A stretch of 64,000 nucleotides of DNA from Sphingobacteriales bacterium 50-39 (GCA_001898505.1 MKTZ01000020.1:62001-126000); one strand, 5' to 3'; counted from the stretch's first letter, positions 9,259 through 18,217 are shown. The notes: generated by a model from the sequence alone, not told the origin. Program-made: numbers and translations.

Positions 9259-10371
9259 TCATACCGCCTGCTCCGTGGATGACCGCTCCGGCCGCTCCCT
9301 TATCTGTTCTATCTCTCTCAGCATCTGATCCTCCTCACTGGCCATCTGCAGCAGCTCCTTCCTGGCCAGCGCCAGGTCATAAGGACCCGTACCCATAATC
9401 AGCTTGGAAAGGATAGGTCCCGTCTCGATCAAAATGATCAGCAGGGAGATAAGCAGGTTGGCCCAGAATACGCTCCCCTCTTTCCCCGAAAGGTCGGATA
9501 ACGCCTTGTTCTTTTCCAGGAACCCCACATCTGCCGTCACTTGCGCCTCATACCCTTTGTTCTTGACATCTTTCGTGGCATTGACCCCTGCAATGATGCT
9601 ATCCTGGTAATGAATGGCGCCATCCAATTGATGCAGCTCGGGCCCCAACTGTAGCAACGCCGCCTGATACGCTTCCTGCTTCATTTTTGTCAGCTTGTCG
9701 ATACCCCTCCGGAAGGACCCTCCCGTACCATCCGCCTCCTGTACATATGCGTGTTGCAGCCGGTGAAGCGTGTCCTCCAGAGATACCTTACGGGCCGTCA
9801 ATCTGTCCCGTTCCTGCTGCGCCACCGCAAGCACATTCCTGTTTTCCGCCTGCAACAGGCTGTCATTCAGCAATATTTTCTTATGCCTGTTCTCCGTCAC
9901 CTGCACATCTATCTCTTTCTCGAATATCTTCAGTTCCAGCGGCCGGGCGATAGTGACCCCGATAAGCAGGGCCAGCGCGATACGAGGCGTCGCCATCCAT
10001 ACCTGCTTCCGCCGGGAAACCCCATATTTACGCATGGTAGCAACAAGGAACCTATCGAAATTGAAGATGATCGCTCCCCAGATCAGGGCAAAAAGTACGG
10101 CCCAGATGGGGTCGTTGAAGACGCTGTAAATGGCATAACCCGCGGACAGAGACGCCAGCACGAAGGTCGCCAGGACCACCCCGCCGAGACCGGCATATTT
10201 GCTGTGCTCCGAGGGGCAATCTTTCAACAGCTCCTGGTAGGCGCCCGCGCACCACCAGAGAAAATGCTTTTCCCGTTTTTTGTTTTCTTCGTTGCCACTG
10301 AAAGAGTCATAGGTCAGGCGCTGGTTACGATAAGCCCCATTGCTAACCTGTTCATTGCCCTTTGTCGCCAT
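9259..10371 (-). CDS. DUF4407 family membrane protein
   Basis: 370 residues. The order is typical of DUF4407: a soluble N-terminus; a LWWCAGA motif; two close membrane segments (about 65-85 and 90-110) followed by the NFDRFLVATMRK motif; a third segment (about 128-145); a long extracytoplasmic coiled coil (about 150-290) rich in Lys, Glu and Gln; and a fourth membrane segment (about 305-325, WANLLISLLIILIETGP) before a short charged cytoplasmic tail. The family has no proven function. The gene stands alone, 86 bases from its downstream neighbour. Confidence 0.88.
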   Translation of the reverse strand: MATKGNEQVSNGAYRNQRLTYDSFSGNEENKKREKHFLWWCAGAYQELLKDCPSEHSKYAGLGGVVLATFVLASLSAGYAIYSVFNDPIWAVLFALIWGAIIFNFDRFLVATMRKYGVSRRKQVWMATPRIALALLIGVTIARPLELKIFEKEIDVQVTENRHKKILLNDSLLQAENRNVLAVAQQERDRLTARKVSLEDTLHRLQHAYVQEADGTGGSFRRGIDKLTKMKQEAYQAALLQLGPELHQLDGAIHYQDSIIAGVNATKDVKNKGYEAQVTADVGFLEKNKALSDLSGKEGSVFWANLLISLLIILIETGPILSKLIMGTGPYDLALARKELLQMASEEDQMLREIEQIRERPERSSTEQAV

Positions 10372-10514
10372 ACATGGTTTGGTTGTAGGTCAGGTAAATG
10401 CACACCCATGCGGACGTTTGACCGCCGCCGGGCACAATAGCCGTAATTGAAGTGGGAACAAGGCAAAGAACGGGAAAAAACGGGAATAATTGCAAAGGAA
10501 ATGCTAAAAGGGGC

Positions 10515-11093
10515 TTACCGCCCCTTGGCAAGAGAGTCCAGTTGCTCGCTGATCCATTTAGAGTATTGCTCCCGACCTAATGTATTCATGGATATAATAT
10601 CATATTTACCCTCCTCTTCATTACACTCAGCTACTATTTTCTTAAAACTCTCGTTTAAGAACCGCAAAAAATCATGAGGGTCTTTTATGGTGGTATCATT
10701 TACTATTTTTTCAAATCGCAACGCATAGATCTCTGCAATATCAAAATGACCTTGTTCGTGGTTTAAGACCAATGGTATTTTTACTCTTATCCAGGAGGTA
10801 TTTCTTTCAAAGACCGCGAACGCCTCAATTTTTAGATCGCGCCCTACCATCTTAATTTTGTATTTGATCGTGTAGTCGCATAAAGCTAAGGTATCACTGT
10901 CCGAATTACTCTTAGGCTTCGGAATCCCTTGAAAGTCATCATATGTTAATCTATAGACAGACGACCAATGAATGGTGTCACTCTTTTCCTGGAAATATTT
11001 CCGAGGAGCAGTTGATTCTTTATGCTCCAGTAACCATTGAAAATTCAAAGTAATAACAGATATAGTTAATAAATATTTAATACATGTCAGCAT
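10515..11093 (-). CDS. DUF922-type protein with a HEQGHFD metalloprotease-like motif
   Basis: 192 residues with an N-terminal hydrophobic segment (about 1-22: signal peptide or anchor). The motif WSSVYRLTYDDFQGIPK early in the domain and NHEQGHFDIAEIYAL in the middle are hallmarks of DUF922, whose HExxH-like arrangement (here H-E-Q-G-H) suggests a zinc-dependent, secreted protease-like fold. Whether the protein is an active protease is unproven. Base composition is clearly more AT-rich than in neighbouring genes. The next gene upstream on the same strand is a broken OmpA-like gene, and the two may once have been an operon. Confidence 0.75.
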   Translation of the reverse strand: MLTCIKYLLTISVITLNFQWLLEHKESTAPRKYFQEKSDTIHWSSVYRLTYDDFQGIPKPKSNSDSDTLALCDYTIKYKIKMVGRDLKIEAFAVFERNTSWIRVKIPLVLNHEQGHFDIAEIYALRFEKIVNDTTIKDPHDFLRFLNESFKKIVAECNEEEGKYDIISMNTLGREQYSKWISEQLDSLAKGR

Positions 11094-11157
11094 ATGTCTC
11101 TAAATTAAAAGAAAATACTGATTTCACTTATAAAAGGATACTTTCTCTCAACATTCA

Positions 11158-11559
11158 CTAGCGGTAAAATACTCCGTCGACTCTTCGTCCACTTGGATCA
11201 TTATAAGATTGTCCCGCTTTTGTCTGAATCCGGGAACGATCAATACCATGAGTAATTAACATGGTTCTGACCTCATTTGCCCTTGCCTCCATAAGTACTT
11301 TTTCATCGCCTTTTATTTTAGCCTAATCTATTGTCAATTCTAATGTCTCTGTGGAAAGTGGAAGAGTGTGCACAGGCTCGTTATTTGGATTATCAGCTCC
11401 AACATTTGCAACAAGTATCACTTTAAGCGTCGGGTCAGCGTTCATTGTCTTAGCTTTGCCACCGTTGAAATAAATATTGGGCGATGCCGGTGTCCAGCTC
11501 TGGGCATGAACCTGTCCGATCATAAAGAGCAATGGTATCCCTATCAATGCTTTTTGCAT
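11158..11559 (-). pseudogene. Small OmpA-like secreted protein, interrupted by an in-frame TAG
   Basis: Reading from the ATG at 11559 gives 78 residues: a signal peptide (MQKALIGIPLLFMIGQVHAQ) and a beta-rich stretch, ending at TAG (11323-11325). The same frame then continues for 54 more codons to a TAG at 11158-11160. The second half (EARANEVRTMLITHGIDRS, then RIQTKAG) looks like the C-terminal half of an OmpA-like peptidoglycan-binding domain: RA..V...L...GI...RI. A single base change at the TAG would restore a 133-residue protein. No frameshift is needed. This is either a nonsense mutation or a sequencing error; readthrough is less likely. Confidence 0.7.
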
Positions 11560-11751
11560 GGTTGAACTTTTTAAAAGTCAATAAGAGTCTGTCCGGGCAA
11601 CAGGTTCGCTTTAGGCAAACACATCCCTGGTCAAAAAAACGCTACTAAAAAATAATAATGGAGAAAATTACAGAAGTAATTCGGACCTTAGGAGTTGTCA
11701 AAGGGAATAGATCAGTTAGCGATGGACCAAATATAGCTTTTTGGAGAATAA

Positions 11752-12471
11752 TTAAGCCATAAGCGTGTAGATCAGCTTCGCAAACTCCACTGCGTGACTT
11801 CCATCCCCATGCAGACAGATGGTCTCCGCCACAATATCGATCTCTCCCCCACCCATAACCGCTACTCTTCCTTCCTTCACCATCTTTTCCACCTGCGCAA
11901 TACACCGCGCCGGGTCCTCGATAAGAGCGTCCGGTGACGTCCGTGGAGTAAGACTCCCATCGGGCTGATAGGTCCTGTCGGCAAATACCTCATTGACAAA
12001 GGCCAGTCCATGCGCGATAGCAGCATCCCGCATCATGCTGCCGCTGAGCCCGTATAATTTAAGAGAAGGATCGAACTCGCGTATGGCCCGGCAGATCCTC
12101 GCACTGACGGCCAGGTCCTTTGCGGCGCGATTGTATAAAGCCCCATGCGGCTTCACATGATGCAACTCTGTCCCAAACTCATCGCAGATGGCCTGCAGAA
12201 TGATGAGCTGATTGACAACAAGATCACATAGCTCTTCGATCTCTATGCCCTTCCCCAGCATATCGACACGCCCAAAGTTTGCCCTGTCAGGATAGGAAGG
12301 ATGCGCCCCGATAGCAACATGGTTACGCAGGGCCAGCTCCACGGTCCTGCGCATGGTATCCGCATCCCCGGCATGATAGCCGCAGGAAATATTCGCCGAA
12401 CTTATATAGGGAAAAATTGCCTCATCCGTGTCCATACCCTCACCCATGTCACAATTCAGGTCGATCAGCAT
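11752..12471 (-). CDS. pxpA: 5-oxoprolinase subunit A (LamB/YcsF family)
   Basis: Part of the ATP-dependent enzyme that opens 5-oxoproline (pyroglutamate) to glutamate, clearing a by-product of glutamine and peptide breakdown. 239 residues, the normal family length. Diagnostic motifs are DLNCDMGEG at the N-terminus, NISCGYHAGD, AIGAHPSYPD and HVKPHGALYN, followed by the AVEFAKLIYTL tail. It is the last gene of pxpB-pxpC-pxpA, and its start overlaps the pxpC stop by 7 bases, which points to translational coupling. The protein is cytoplasmic. The identification is secure. Confidence 0.96.
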   Translation of the reverse strand: MLIDLNCDMGEGMDTDEAIFPYISSANISCGYHAGDADTMRRTVELALRNHVAIGAHPSYPDRANFGRVDMLGKGIEIEELCDLVVNQLIILQAICDEFGTELHHVKPHGALYNRAAKDLAVSARICRAIREFDPSLKLYGLSGSMMRDAAIAHGLAFVNEVFADRTYQPDGSLTPRTSPDALIEDPARCIAQVEKMVKEGRVAVMGGGEIDIVAETICLHGDGSHAVEFAKLIYTLMA

Positions 12472-13457
12472 ACCAGCTCATTTAAATGATCCATACAGGC
12501 CCGCTGCAGGATATGTAACTCCTTCTGTTGTGCCGTTATGAGTATTTCAGCCGCCGATATATCCATCCGCTTGAATTGGATGGTATCGCAGGGCCGCAGC
12601 TGGGCCAGTTTGGGCAGATGCGCAGATATAACATGCGCTATCCTGGGATACCCTCCCGTGGTCTGGTGATCCGCCATGAGCACGATCATCTGCCCATTCG
12701 GCAACAACTGCACGGTCCCAAAGCTGACGGCAGAAGATACCAGCTCCACAGACTGATCCATGGTCAGAGAGCTGCCGCTAAGCTGATATCCCATCCTGTC
12801 GGAAGAAGGATGTATGAGAAAATTATTTTGTGTAAAGGAATCCTTCGATGCGGCGGACAGCTGATCCCATTCATTCCCCGGGATAAAACCTACCTCATGC
12901 GGCCACCGGTATACCTTTTCCGTATTCACCCGCCAGGGCAGCACCTCAAAGTTGCTGTCTTCCTTTAATAATCCGGCAAAGTAAATGGTATTCTCCTTAA
13001 AAGGCAGCTCATCCCCCTTCTTCAACGCCTGCCCATGCCAGCCTCCCACACTCGCCTTGAGATTCGTACTATAGCTGTTCAGCCATTTGTCACAGCAATA
13101 TCCGCCATGCACGCCGATATAACAACGGGCGCCCTCCACCAGGGAGGAGAACTGCAGCACCGTATTCCTCCTCACGACCACCGGCTGCCACCGCGGGATC
13201 ACCTCATCATTCACCGTCGCGGAAAAATCCGCCCCCGTAATAGCGATCAGTGTGTTCTGCTCAAACAGTATCTGCGGACCAGGGAAATGTACTTCCATAA
13301 CAGCCTCATCCTTGCAATTACCCACTAGTAGATTAGCTACGTGCGCGGCATAACGATCCATAACACCGCCGGGATTGATGCCCCAGCTGCCGTAGCCATT
13401 TCTTCCCATATCCTGTAACGTATCCAGTAAGCCAGGCTTAATGATAGACAAAGACAT
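12465..13457 (-). CDS. pxpC: 5-oxoprolinase subunit C (biotin-dependent carboxyltransferase-like, KipA family)
   Basis: 330 residues. The N-terminal IIKPGLLDTLQDMGRNGY and NPGGVMDRYAAHVANLLVGN, and the central RMGYQLSG and TVQLLPNGQMIVLMADHQTTGGYPRIAHV, are standard for PxpC/KipA. With PxpB it phosphorylates 5-oxoproline for PxpA. The overlap with pxpA shows operon expression. Unusually, pxpB lies 175 bases upstream rather than overlapping, and the gap holds a hairpin repeat. Confidence 0.95.
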   Translation of the reverse strand: MSLSIIKPGLLDTLQDMGRNGYGSWGINPGGVMDRYAAHVANLLVGNCKDEAVMEVHFPGPQILFEQNTLIAITGADFSATVNDEVIPRWQPVVVRRNTVLQFSSLVEGARCYIGVHGGYCCDKWLNSYSTNLKASVGGWHGQALKKGDELPFKENTIYFAGLLKEDSNFEVLPWRVNTEKVYRWPHEVGFIPGNEWDQLSAASKDSFTQNNFLIHPSSDRMGYQLSGSSLTMDQSVELVSSAVSFGTVQLLPNGQMIVLMADHQTTGGYPRIAHVISAHLPKLAQLRPCDTIQFKRMDISAAEILITAQQKELHILQRACMDHLNELVC

Positions 13458-13493
13458 GATAAACGTTTAGAGTCTAAATGTAAATTGTTACGA

Positions 13494-13531
13494 CTAGTAA
13501 GAGGGTTCGGACGAACCGCCCGTGACGGTTC
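13494..13531 (+). repeat. Divergent two-hairpin repeat between pxpB and pxpC
   Basis: CTAGTAAG is followed by GGTTCGGACGAACC (13504-13517) and then the stem GAACCG / CGGTTC (13513-13518 / 13526-13531). It shares the order head, TTCGGAC, GAACC, GGTTC with the clear copies elsewhere, but the first stem no longer pairs in the same way. It is probably a degenerate family member. It sits in the 175-base gap 13458-13632, which holds no gene. Confidence 0.45.
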
Positions 13532-13632
13532 CCATATTCAAAACACAGGATAATTCGCAGAAGGGACTAAGCTACTAATTTCATATATGCACCCGGTGAT
13601 CGATTATTTCAAAAGATACACTATTCAGGACA

Positions 13633-14361
13633 TCAGTATCCCCCTTGACTACCGTACAAAGCCTCGAACTCCTCCCTGCTTACCGCATAGAACTGTACCC
13701 GGTCCCCTACCTCCAGCCGCACGGGGGGCTCCTTCTTCGGATCGAACAGCTTCACAGGGGTACGCCCGATGATCTGCCAGCCCCCGGGACTGTTTACGGG
13801 GTAGATCCCTGTCTGGTTGCCTGCGATCCCTACCCCTCCCGCAACCACTGGCACTGGCCTGGATTTCCTGCCTGTCTCCAGCCGGGGATCTATCCTCCCG
13901 AGATACGGAAAGCCGGGTAAAAAGCCGATCATATACACCCTATATATAAAGGAGGAATGCAGTTCAATTATGTCCTTTGAGGATATTTTAAGCGCAATAC
14001 TTAGTCCTTCAAGGTCAGGACCAAACCCTCCTCCATAACACACCGGCATCCGGATTGGTTCTCCCTCCTGCAAAAAGGATGGATATTCCCTATCGGTGGC
14101 CACCCACGCCTCTTCCAGCAGCTGCCTTATATGCCGATGGACCCCATCGGGCCAGCCAGTCTGGCTCATCTCCGCAGGATCATAAAAAACAGTAATAGAG
14201 GAATAAGCGACGATGATATCCTTCAATCCGGGGAAAGGACGCTCCCGCAGCCATGTCTCGAGGGCCAAAACCCGCCTATTAACCTGTTCGTCAATAAGAT
14301 GGCCTAGTTCAAGGGTCATAGCGGAATCTCCCAGGGGAAATATGGAAAATGATCTATCCAA
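13633..14361 (-). CDS. pxpB: 5-oxoprolinase subunit B (KipI family)
   Basis: 242 residues, the normal length. Landmarks are FPLGDSAMTLELG near the start, the IIVAYSSITVFYDP strand, VCYGGGFGPDL, and the strongly conserved YMIGFLPGFPYLG with PVVAGGVGIAGNQTGIYP and SPGGWQIIGRTP. It is the first gene of the pxpBCA operon. The 244 bases before its start are shared with the divergent topA gene and are AT-rich. Confidence 0.96.
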   Translation of the reverse strand: MDRSFSIFPLGDSAMTLELGHLIDEQVNRRVLALETWLRERPFPGLKDIIVAYSSITVFYDPAEMSQTGWPDGVHRHIRQLLEEAWVATDREYPSFLQEGEPIRMPVCYGGGFGPDLEGLSIALKISSKDIIELHSSFIYRVYMIGFLPGFPYLGRIDPRLETGRKSRPVPVVAGGVGIAGNQTGIYPVNSPGGWQIIGRTPVKLFDPKKEPPVRLEVGDRVQFYAVSREEFEALYGSQGGY

Positions 14362-14605
14362 GGTCAGTCCATTATCCCTCCAATTTAAAGTTTTTTCCTT
14401 TTCGTCTTCATAAACTTATAACCTTAGGCAACCATTTTATATAAAATACTGTTATACAAATTGAAATAGTTTAATAAAAAACAATTTATATATTCCTCTT
14501 CCTGGCGCTGATTTTTTAATTTGACTGTTATACTGTAAACTTGCAAGCGGACGATAGTAGATCCCATAGGCGGGTAATCCTATTTTAAACCACTTTATAG
14601 AACAC

Positions 14606-16993
14606 ATGGCTAAGAATTTATTGATTGTGGAGTCTCCGGCAAAGGCCAAGACAATTGAGAAGATCCTGGGGGATGATTTTGAGGTAAAAAGCTGTTATGG
14701 TCATATACGCGACCTGGAAAAAGATGATATGGGAATTGATATCAAGAATAATTATCAACCCCGCTATATTGTTCCGGAAGATAAGGAAAAGGTCGTAAAA
14801 GAGCTAAAAAGCATCGCCAAAAAGTCCGGCGAAGTATGGCTCGCAACGGATGAGGACCGTGAAGGAGAAGCTATCAGCTGGCACCTTTGCGAGGTGCTGG
14901 GGTTGGACCCCGAGACGACCAAACGCATCGTTTTCCACGAGATAACCAAGCCGGCCATCCAGTCGGCCGTCACCCGTCCCCGTACAGTGGATATGAACCT
15001 GGTCAACGCCCAGCAGGCCCGCCGTATCCTGGACAGGATCGTGGGTTTTGAGCTGAGCCCGGTGCTCTGGCGCAAAATGAGCATGAAGAACAACCTGAGC
15101 GCAGGCCGTGTGCAAAGCGTCGCCGTACGCATCATCGCCGAAAGGGAAAGAGAGATCAACGCCTTTGTTCCCGTCAGCTCCTTTAAGATAGAAGCCCTTT
15201 TTACAGCCAAAGACCTCGCCGGCAAACAGGTAACCTTTACGGCGGAAGGGAAGAAACAAGCTTCAGCAGAGAATGCGGAGACCTTCCTCAATGGCTGCAA
15301 GGGAGCCGATTACACCGTTACGGACATCCAGGTCAAGCCGGGTAAAAAAACACCCGCCGCCCCTTTCACCACATCCACTCTCCAGCAGGAAGCCAGCCGT
15401 AAGCTGGGTTATTCCGTCAGCCGCACCATGATACTGGCGCAAAAACTGTACGAGAGCGGTAAGATCACGTATATGCGTACGGATAGCGTCAACCTCAGCG
15501 AAACGGCGATGGACGCCATCACCAAACAAATAGGCAGCCAATACGGCGATAAATACATACAGCCCCGTAAGTACAAGAATAAAAATGAATCCGCCCAGGA
15601 GGCGCACGAAGCTATCCGTCCCACCTATATGGATAGCCTCACCGTGGAAGACGCCGACTGCCGCCGGCTGTATGAGCTCATCTGGAAAAGGACCATGGCC
15701 AGCCAAATGGCGGATGCCGAGCTGGAAAAGACCATTGCAAAAATATTGATCTCTACCGGGTCTAATGATGGGCCTTCGGCCGGGACGACCTTGTCGTCCA
15801 TAAGGGAAGAATTGACGGCCAGCGGAGAAGTGCTGAAATTCGACGGCTTTCTGAAAGTATATATGGAAGACAGGGACGAGGAGGATATCACCGAAGAAGA
15901 TGGACAGGAAGGCATGCTCCCCCCGCTGGCTATACAACAGAAACTACCGCTAAAGGAAATGCGCGCCGTCGAACGCTTCACCCGGCCACAGCCCCGCTAT
16001 ACAGAAGCATCCCTCGTAAAAAAATTAGAAGAGCTGGGCATTGGACGCCCCTCTACCTATGCCCCTACTATCTCCACCATCCTTAAAAGAGGCTATGTTG
16101 AAAAAAGGGATAAGGAAGGCATAAAAAGAGATTTCAGGATCTTCCAGCTAAAAGACAACAAGGTGGAAAAGCTGGTCGAACAGGAGAACACCGGCGCCGA
16201 AAAGTCAAAGCTGTTCCCAACCGACCTGGGTCTGGTAGTGACCGACTTCCTGAAACAGTATTTCGACGACATCATGGACTACCATTTTACGGCCCGCATC
16301 GAAGAAGAGTTCGATGAAGTAGCCCAGGGTAAGATCCTTTGGAATAAAATGATCGATGATTTCTACAATCCCTTCAAAAAAGATGTAGAGAATACCATCG
16401 AAAATGCAGAGAGAATAAAAGGAGAAAGAGAGCTGGGCCTCGATCCCGCCAGCGGCAAAAAAGTCATCGCCCGCATGGGCCGCTATGGCCCCATGGTACA
16501 GATCGGGGACGTCAGCGACGAGGAAAAGCCCCGCTTTGCCAAGCTCAAGAATACGCAAAGCATCGAGACCATCAGCTTCGACGAAGCCATGGAACTCTTC
16601 CGTCTGCCCCGCAACCTGGGTCAGTTCGAAGACTCCGACGTCGTGGTCAACATCGGCAGGTTCGGCCCCTATATCGCACACGATAAGAAATTCTATTCCC
16701 TCGGGAAAGAATACGACCCCTATAGCATCACCTTCGATGAAGCTACCCCCATCATTGTTGAAAAAAGAGCCGCCAAGGAAGAACGCACCATCAAGATCTT
16801 CGAAAAAGAAAAGATACAGGTGCTGCGAGGCCCCTATGGCCCTTATATCAAACAGGGACTGAGGAACTACAAGCTGCCAAAGGAAAAACAGGACAATGCA
16901 GCCGATCTCAGCCTGGAGGAAGTAAAAGCCATCATCGAAGAAGTAAAGGCCAATCCGCCAAAACGAGTTCCCCGCAGGAAAAAGGGCTCCTAA
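14606..16993 (+). CDS. topA: DNA topoisomerase I (type IA)
   Basis: Relaxes negative supercoils through a Tyr-DNA intermediate. 795 residues: Toprim domain (about 1-120, LLIVESPAKAKTIEK and ATDEDREGEAI with the metal-binding Asp-x-Asp-x-Glu), then the four-domain core with the active Tyr at about 289 in ITYMRTDSVN. The C-terminus has no Cys4 zinc fingers; it has three repeat-type modules marked by ARMGRYGPMVQIG, NIGRFGPYIA and LRGPYGPYIKQG. The stretch at about 386-399 (nt 15762-15800) is a hairpin repeat read in frame, between ISTG and ELTASGEV, and appears to be extra sequence in the protein. A weak -7 box (TAAACTTG, 14536-14543) lies upstream. Confidence 0.97.
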   Translation: MAKNLLIVESPAKAKTIEKILGDDFEVKSCYGHIRDLEKDDMGIDIKNNYQPRYIVPEDKEKVVKELKSIAKKSGEVWLATDEDREGEAISWHLCEVLGLDPETTKRIVFHEITKPAIQSAVTRPRTVDMNLVNAQQARRILDRIVGFELSPVLWRKMSMKNNLSAGRVQSVAVRIIAEREREINAFVPVSSFKIEALFTAKDLAGKQVTFTAEGKKQASAENAETFLNGCKGADYTVTDIQVKPGKKTPAAPFTTSTLQQEASRKLGYSVSRTMILAQKLYESGKITYMRTDSVNLSETAMDAITKQIGSQYGDKYIQPRKYKNKNESAQEAHEAIRPTYMDSLTVEDADCRRLYELIWKRTMASQMADAELEKTIAKILISTGSNDGPSAGTTLSSIREELTASGEVLKFDGFLKVYMEDRDEEDITEEDGQEGMLPPLAIQQKLPLKEMRAVERFTRPQPRYTEASLVKKLEELGIGRPSTYAPTISTILKRGYVEKRDKEGIKRDFRIFQLKDNKVEKLVEQENTGAEKSKLFPTDLGLVVTDFLKQYFDDIMDYHFTARIEEEFDEVAQGKILWNKMIDDFYNPFKKDVENTIENAERIKGERELGLDPASGKKVIARMGRYGPMVQIGDVSDEEKPRFAKLKNTQSIETISFDEAMELFRLPRNLGQFEDSDVVVNIGRFGPYIAHDKKFYSLGKEYDPYSITFDEATPIIVEKRAAKEERTIKIFEKEKIQVLRGPYGPYIKQGLRNYKLPKEKQDNAADLSLEEVKAIIEEVKANPPKRVPRRKKGS
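15762..15800 (+). repeat. Two-hairpin repeat inside the topA reading frame
   Basis: CTAATG (15762-15767) is followed by hairpin 1 GGCC-TTC-GGCC (15771-15781) and hairpin 2, a perfect 7-bp stem GGACGAC-CTT-GTCGTCC (15783-15799). The order matches the intergenic copy at 43773-43810 (CTAATAATGG, then GCCC-TTC-GGGC, then ATGGACC-GTT-GGTCCAT). It is read in frame as SNDGPSAGTTLSSI without a stop. In type IA topoisomerases this is a variable surface segment before the conserved ASGEVLKFDGF stretch. Confidence 0.75.
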
Positions 16994-17212
16994 GGTCGCC
17001 TGCCGGCAAGACCCGCCCCCACAATTTCCAGGAAGGAAACGTCGTTATCCATACAGCCACCGGCCCGTCGGCCGAAGGTCAAGGCCCCTTACCCGCTGGC
17101 AAAAGGTTAGTTTAGTAATAAACACTTAGCGCCTGCTTGTGGATAAGAATTTTATCAAAATCTTATAAACTTCCGCGAAATTGATTTCGTATTTCATGGA
17201 AGAAACATCTAC
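16994..17212. other. Intergenic region with degenerate hairpins
   Basis: 219 bases between topA and the next plus-strand gene. It holds several GC-rich palindromes: GCCGGC near 17005 and GGCCGAAGGTC near 17072. The second resembles a decayed hairpin 1 of the repeat family read on the minus strand (GACC-TTC-GGCC). No clean terminator is seen. The stretch GCCGGCAAG followed by CCGCCC recurs at 33554. Confidence 0.4.
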
Positions 17213-18085
17213 ATGCAAGAGACCAAAGAAATAAAGGCCCTTTTTCACCTGATCGACGACCCCGACCAGGAAGTGTTCGACTCGGTGAGCAGCCGTATCG
17301 TCAGCTATGGCAGGGGTATCATTCCCAACCTGGAGAACCTTTGGGAAAACACCATCAGCGGAGACATACAGGAACGTATCGAGCTGCTGATACACAAACT
17401 TCACTATCACGATCTGACAGAAGACTTTATACGCTGGAAGAGCAGCAGCTACCAGGACCTCCTGACAGCAGCCCTGCTCGTTGCCAAATTTCAATACCCG
17501 GACCTGGTCACTACTCCTATCTTACAGGAAGTGGAAAAGCTCCGGCGCAACATCTGGCTGGAACTAAACAGCTATCTTACCCCCCTTGAGCAGGTCAACG
17601 TGCTGACCAGCATCCTGTACAGCTATTATGGCCTCAAAGGGACAGAAGTAGCCTACCAGCAGCCGGATGAATTCCTTATCAACAAGCTCATCGAGACCAA
17701 GAGAGGTAATTCCATCGCCAATGGCATCCTCTACCTGCTCCTGGGCGAATTGCTCGACATCCCGGTCAAAGCGATCAATATCCCCCGCCAGTTCGTACTG
17801 GCCTATATCAAGCCCACCTACGACGAGAATCCCGAACGGCTGAGCCCACAGCAGCGCATCGAGTTCTTCATCGACCCGATGAGCGGACAGGTATTCTCCC
17901 ACAAGGACGTGGATAGCTATTTCAAACGGGTCTCGGTCCCGCCGGTGGCCTCTTATTTCAAGCCACTCTCCCACAATCGCATCATCCAGACCGCCCTGGA
18001 AGAGTTCAGCAAATGCTTCGATGACGAACGTAATGTCTACAAGCAGAAGGAATTGCTTGAGCTGGCCAAGCTATTGAATGACTAA
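17213..18085 (+). CDS. SirB1-type transglutaminase-like protein
   Basis: 290 residues. The N-terminal 100 or so residues are helical. The core (about 115-235) carries EQVNVLTSILYSYYGL, then RGNSIANGILYLLLGELLDIPVKAINIPRQFVLAY, which fits the SirB1/Transglut_core2 pattern in which G-NPI-L..LY..... is followed by N.PG.F. The usual transglutaminase Cys is not evident in this family and I do not see one, so catalysis is uncertain. No signal peptide; probably cytoplasmic. Its neighbours do not suggest a pathway. Confidence 0.75.
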   Translation: MQETKEIKALFHLIDDPDQEVFDSVSSRIVSYGRGIIPNLENLWENTISGDIQERIELLIHKLHYHDLTEDFIRWKSSSYQDLLTAALLVAKFQYPDLVTTPILQEVEKLRRNIWLELNSYLTPLEQVNVLTSILYSYYGLKGTEVAYQQPDEFLINKLIETKRGNSIANGILYLLLGELLDIPVKAINIPRQFVLAYIKPTYDENPERLSPQQRIEFFIDPMSGQVFSHKDVDSYFKRVSVPPVASYFKPLSHNRIIQTALEEFSKCFDDERNVYKQKELLELAKLLND

Positions 18086-18093
18086 TGGCTTCC

Positions 18094-18126
18094 AGACGGA
18101 TGGCTGTGGTATAGCATAATCCGTCT
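18094..18126 (+). terminator. Inverted repeat after the SirB1-type gene
   Basis: AGACGGAT (18094-18101) / ATCCGTCT (18119-18126) with a 17-base loop, 9 bases after the stop at 18085. No T run follows, so it is at best a weak or factor-dependent stop. Confidence 0.35.
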
Positions 18127-18217
18127 CTGCATCCCTGTCTCCCCCATTTATCCTGTTGTATATGGAGAATCATATTGCTGGGCTATACCGCGCCCCGGCG
18201 CCATCACCAGCAGCAGT

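Noticed and set aside
11645-11905. 86-codon minus-strand frame overlapping pxpA
   Set aside because: Out of frame with pxpA and with no family resemblance; a shadow of the real gene.
16996-17080. Possible extra copy of the two-hairpin repeat near GGCCGAAGGTC
   Set aside because: First stem has a mismatch and the second is not clear; kept only as degenerate hairpins.
18082-18126. Possible extra member of the two-hairpin repeat (CTAATGG then an inverted repeat)
   Set aside because: Loop of 17 bases and only one stem; CTAATG here is made by the end of a coding sequence and its stop.
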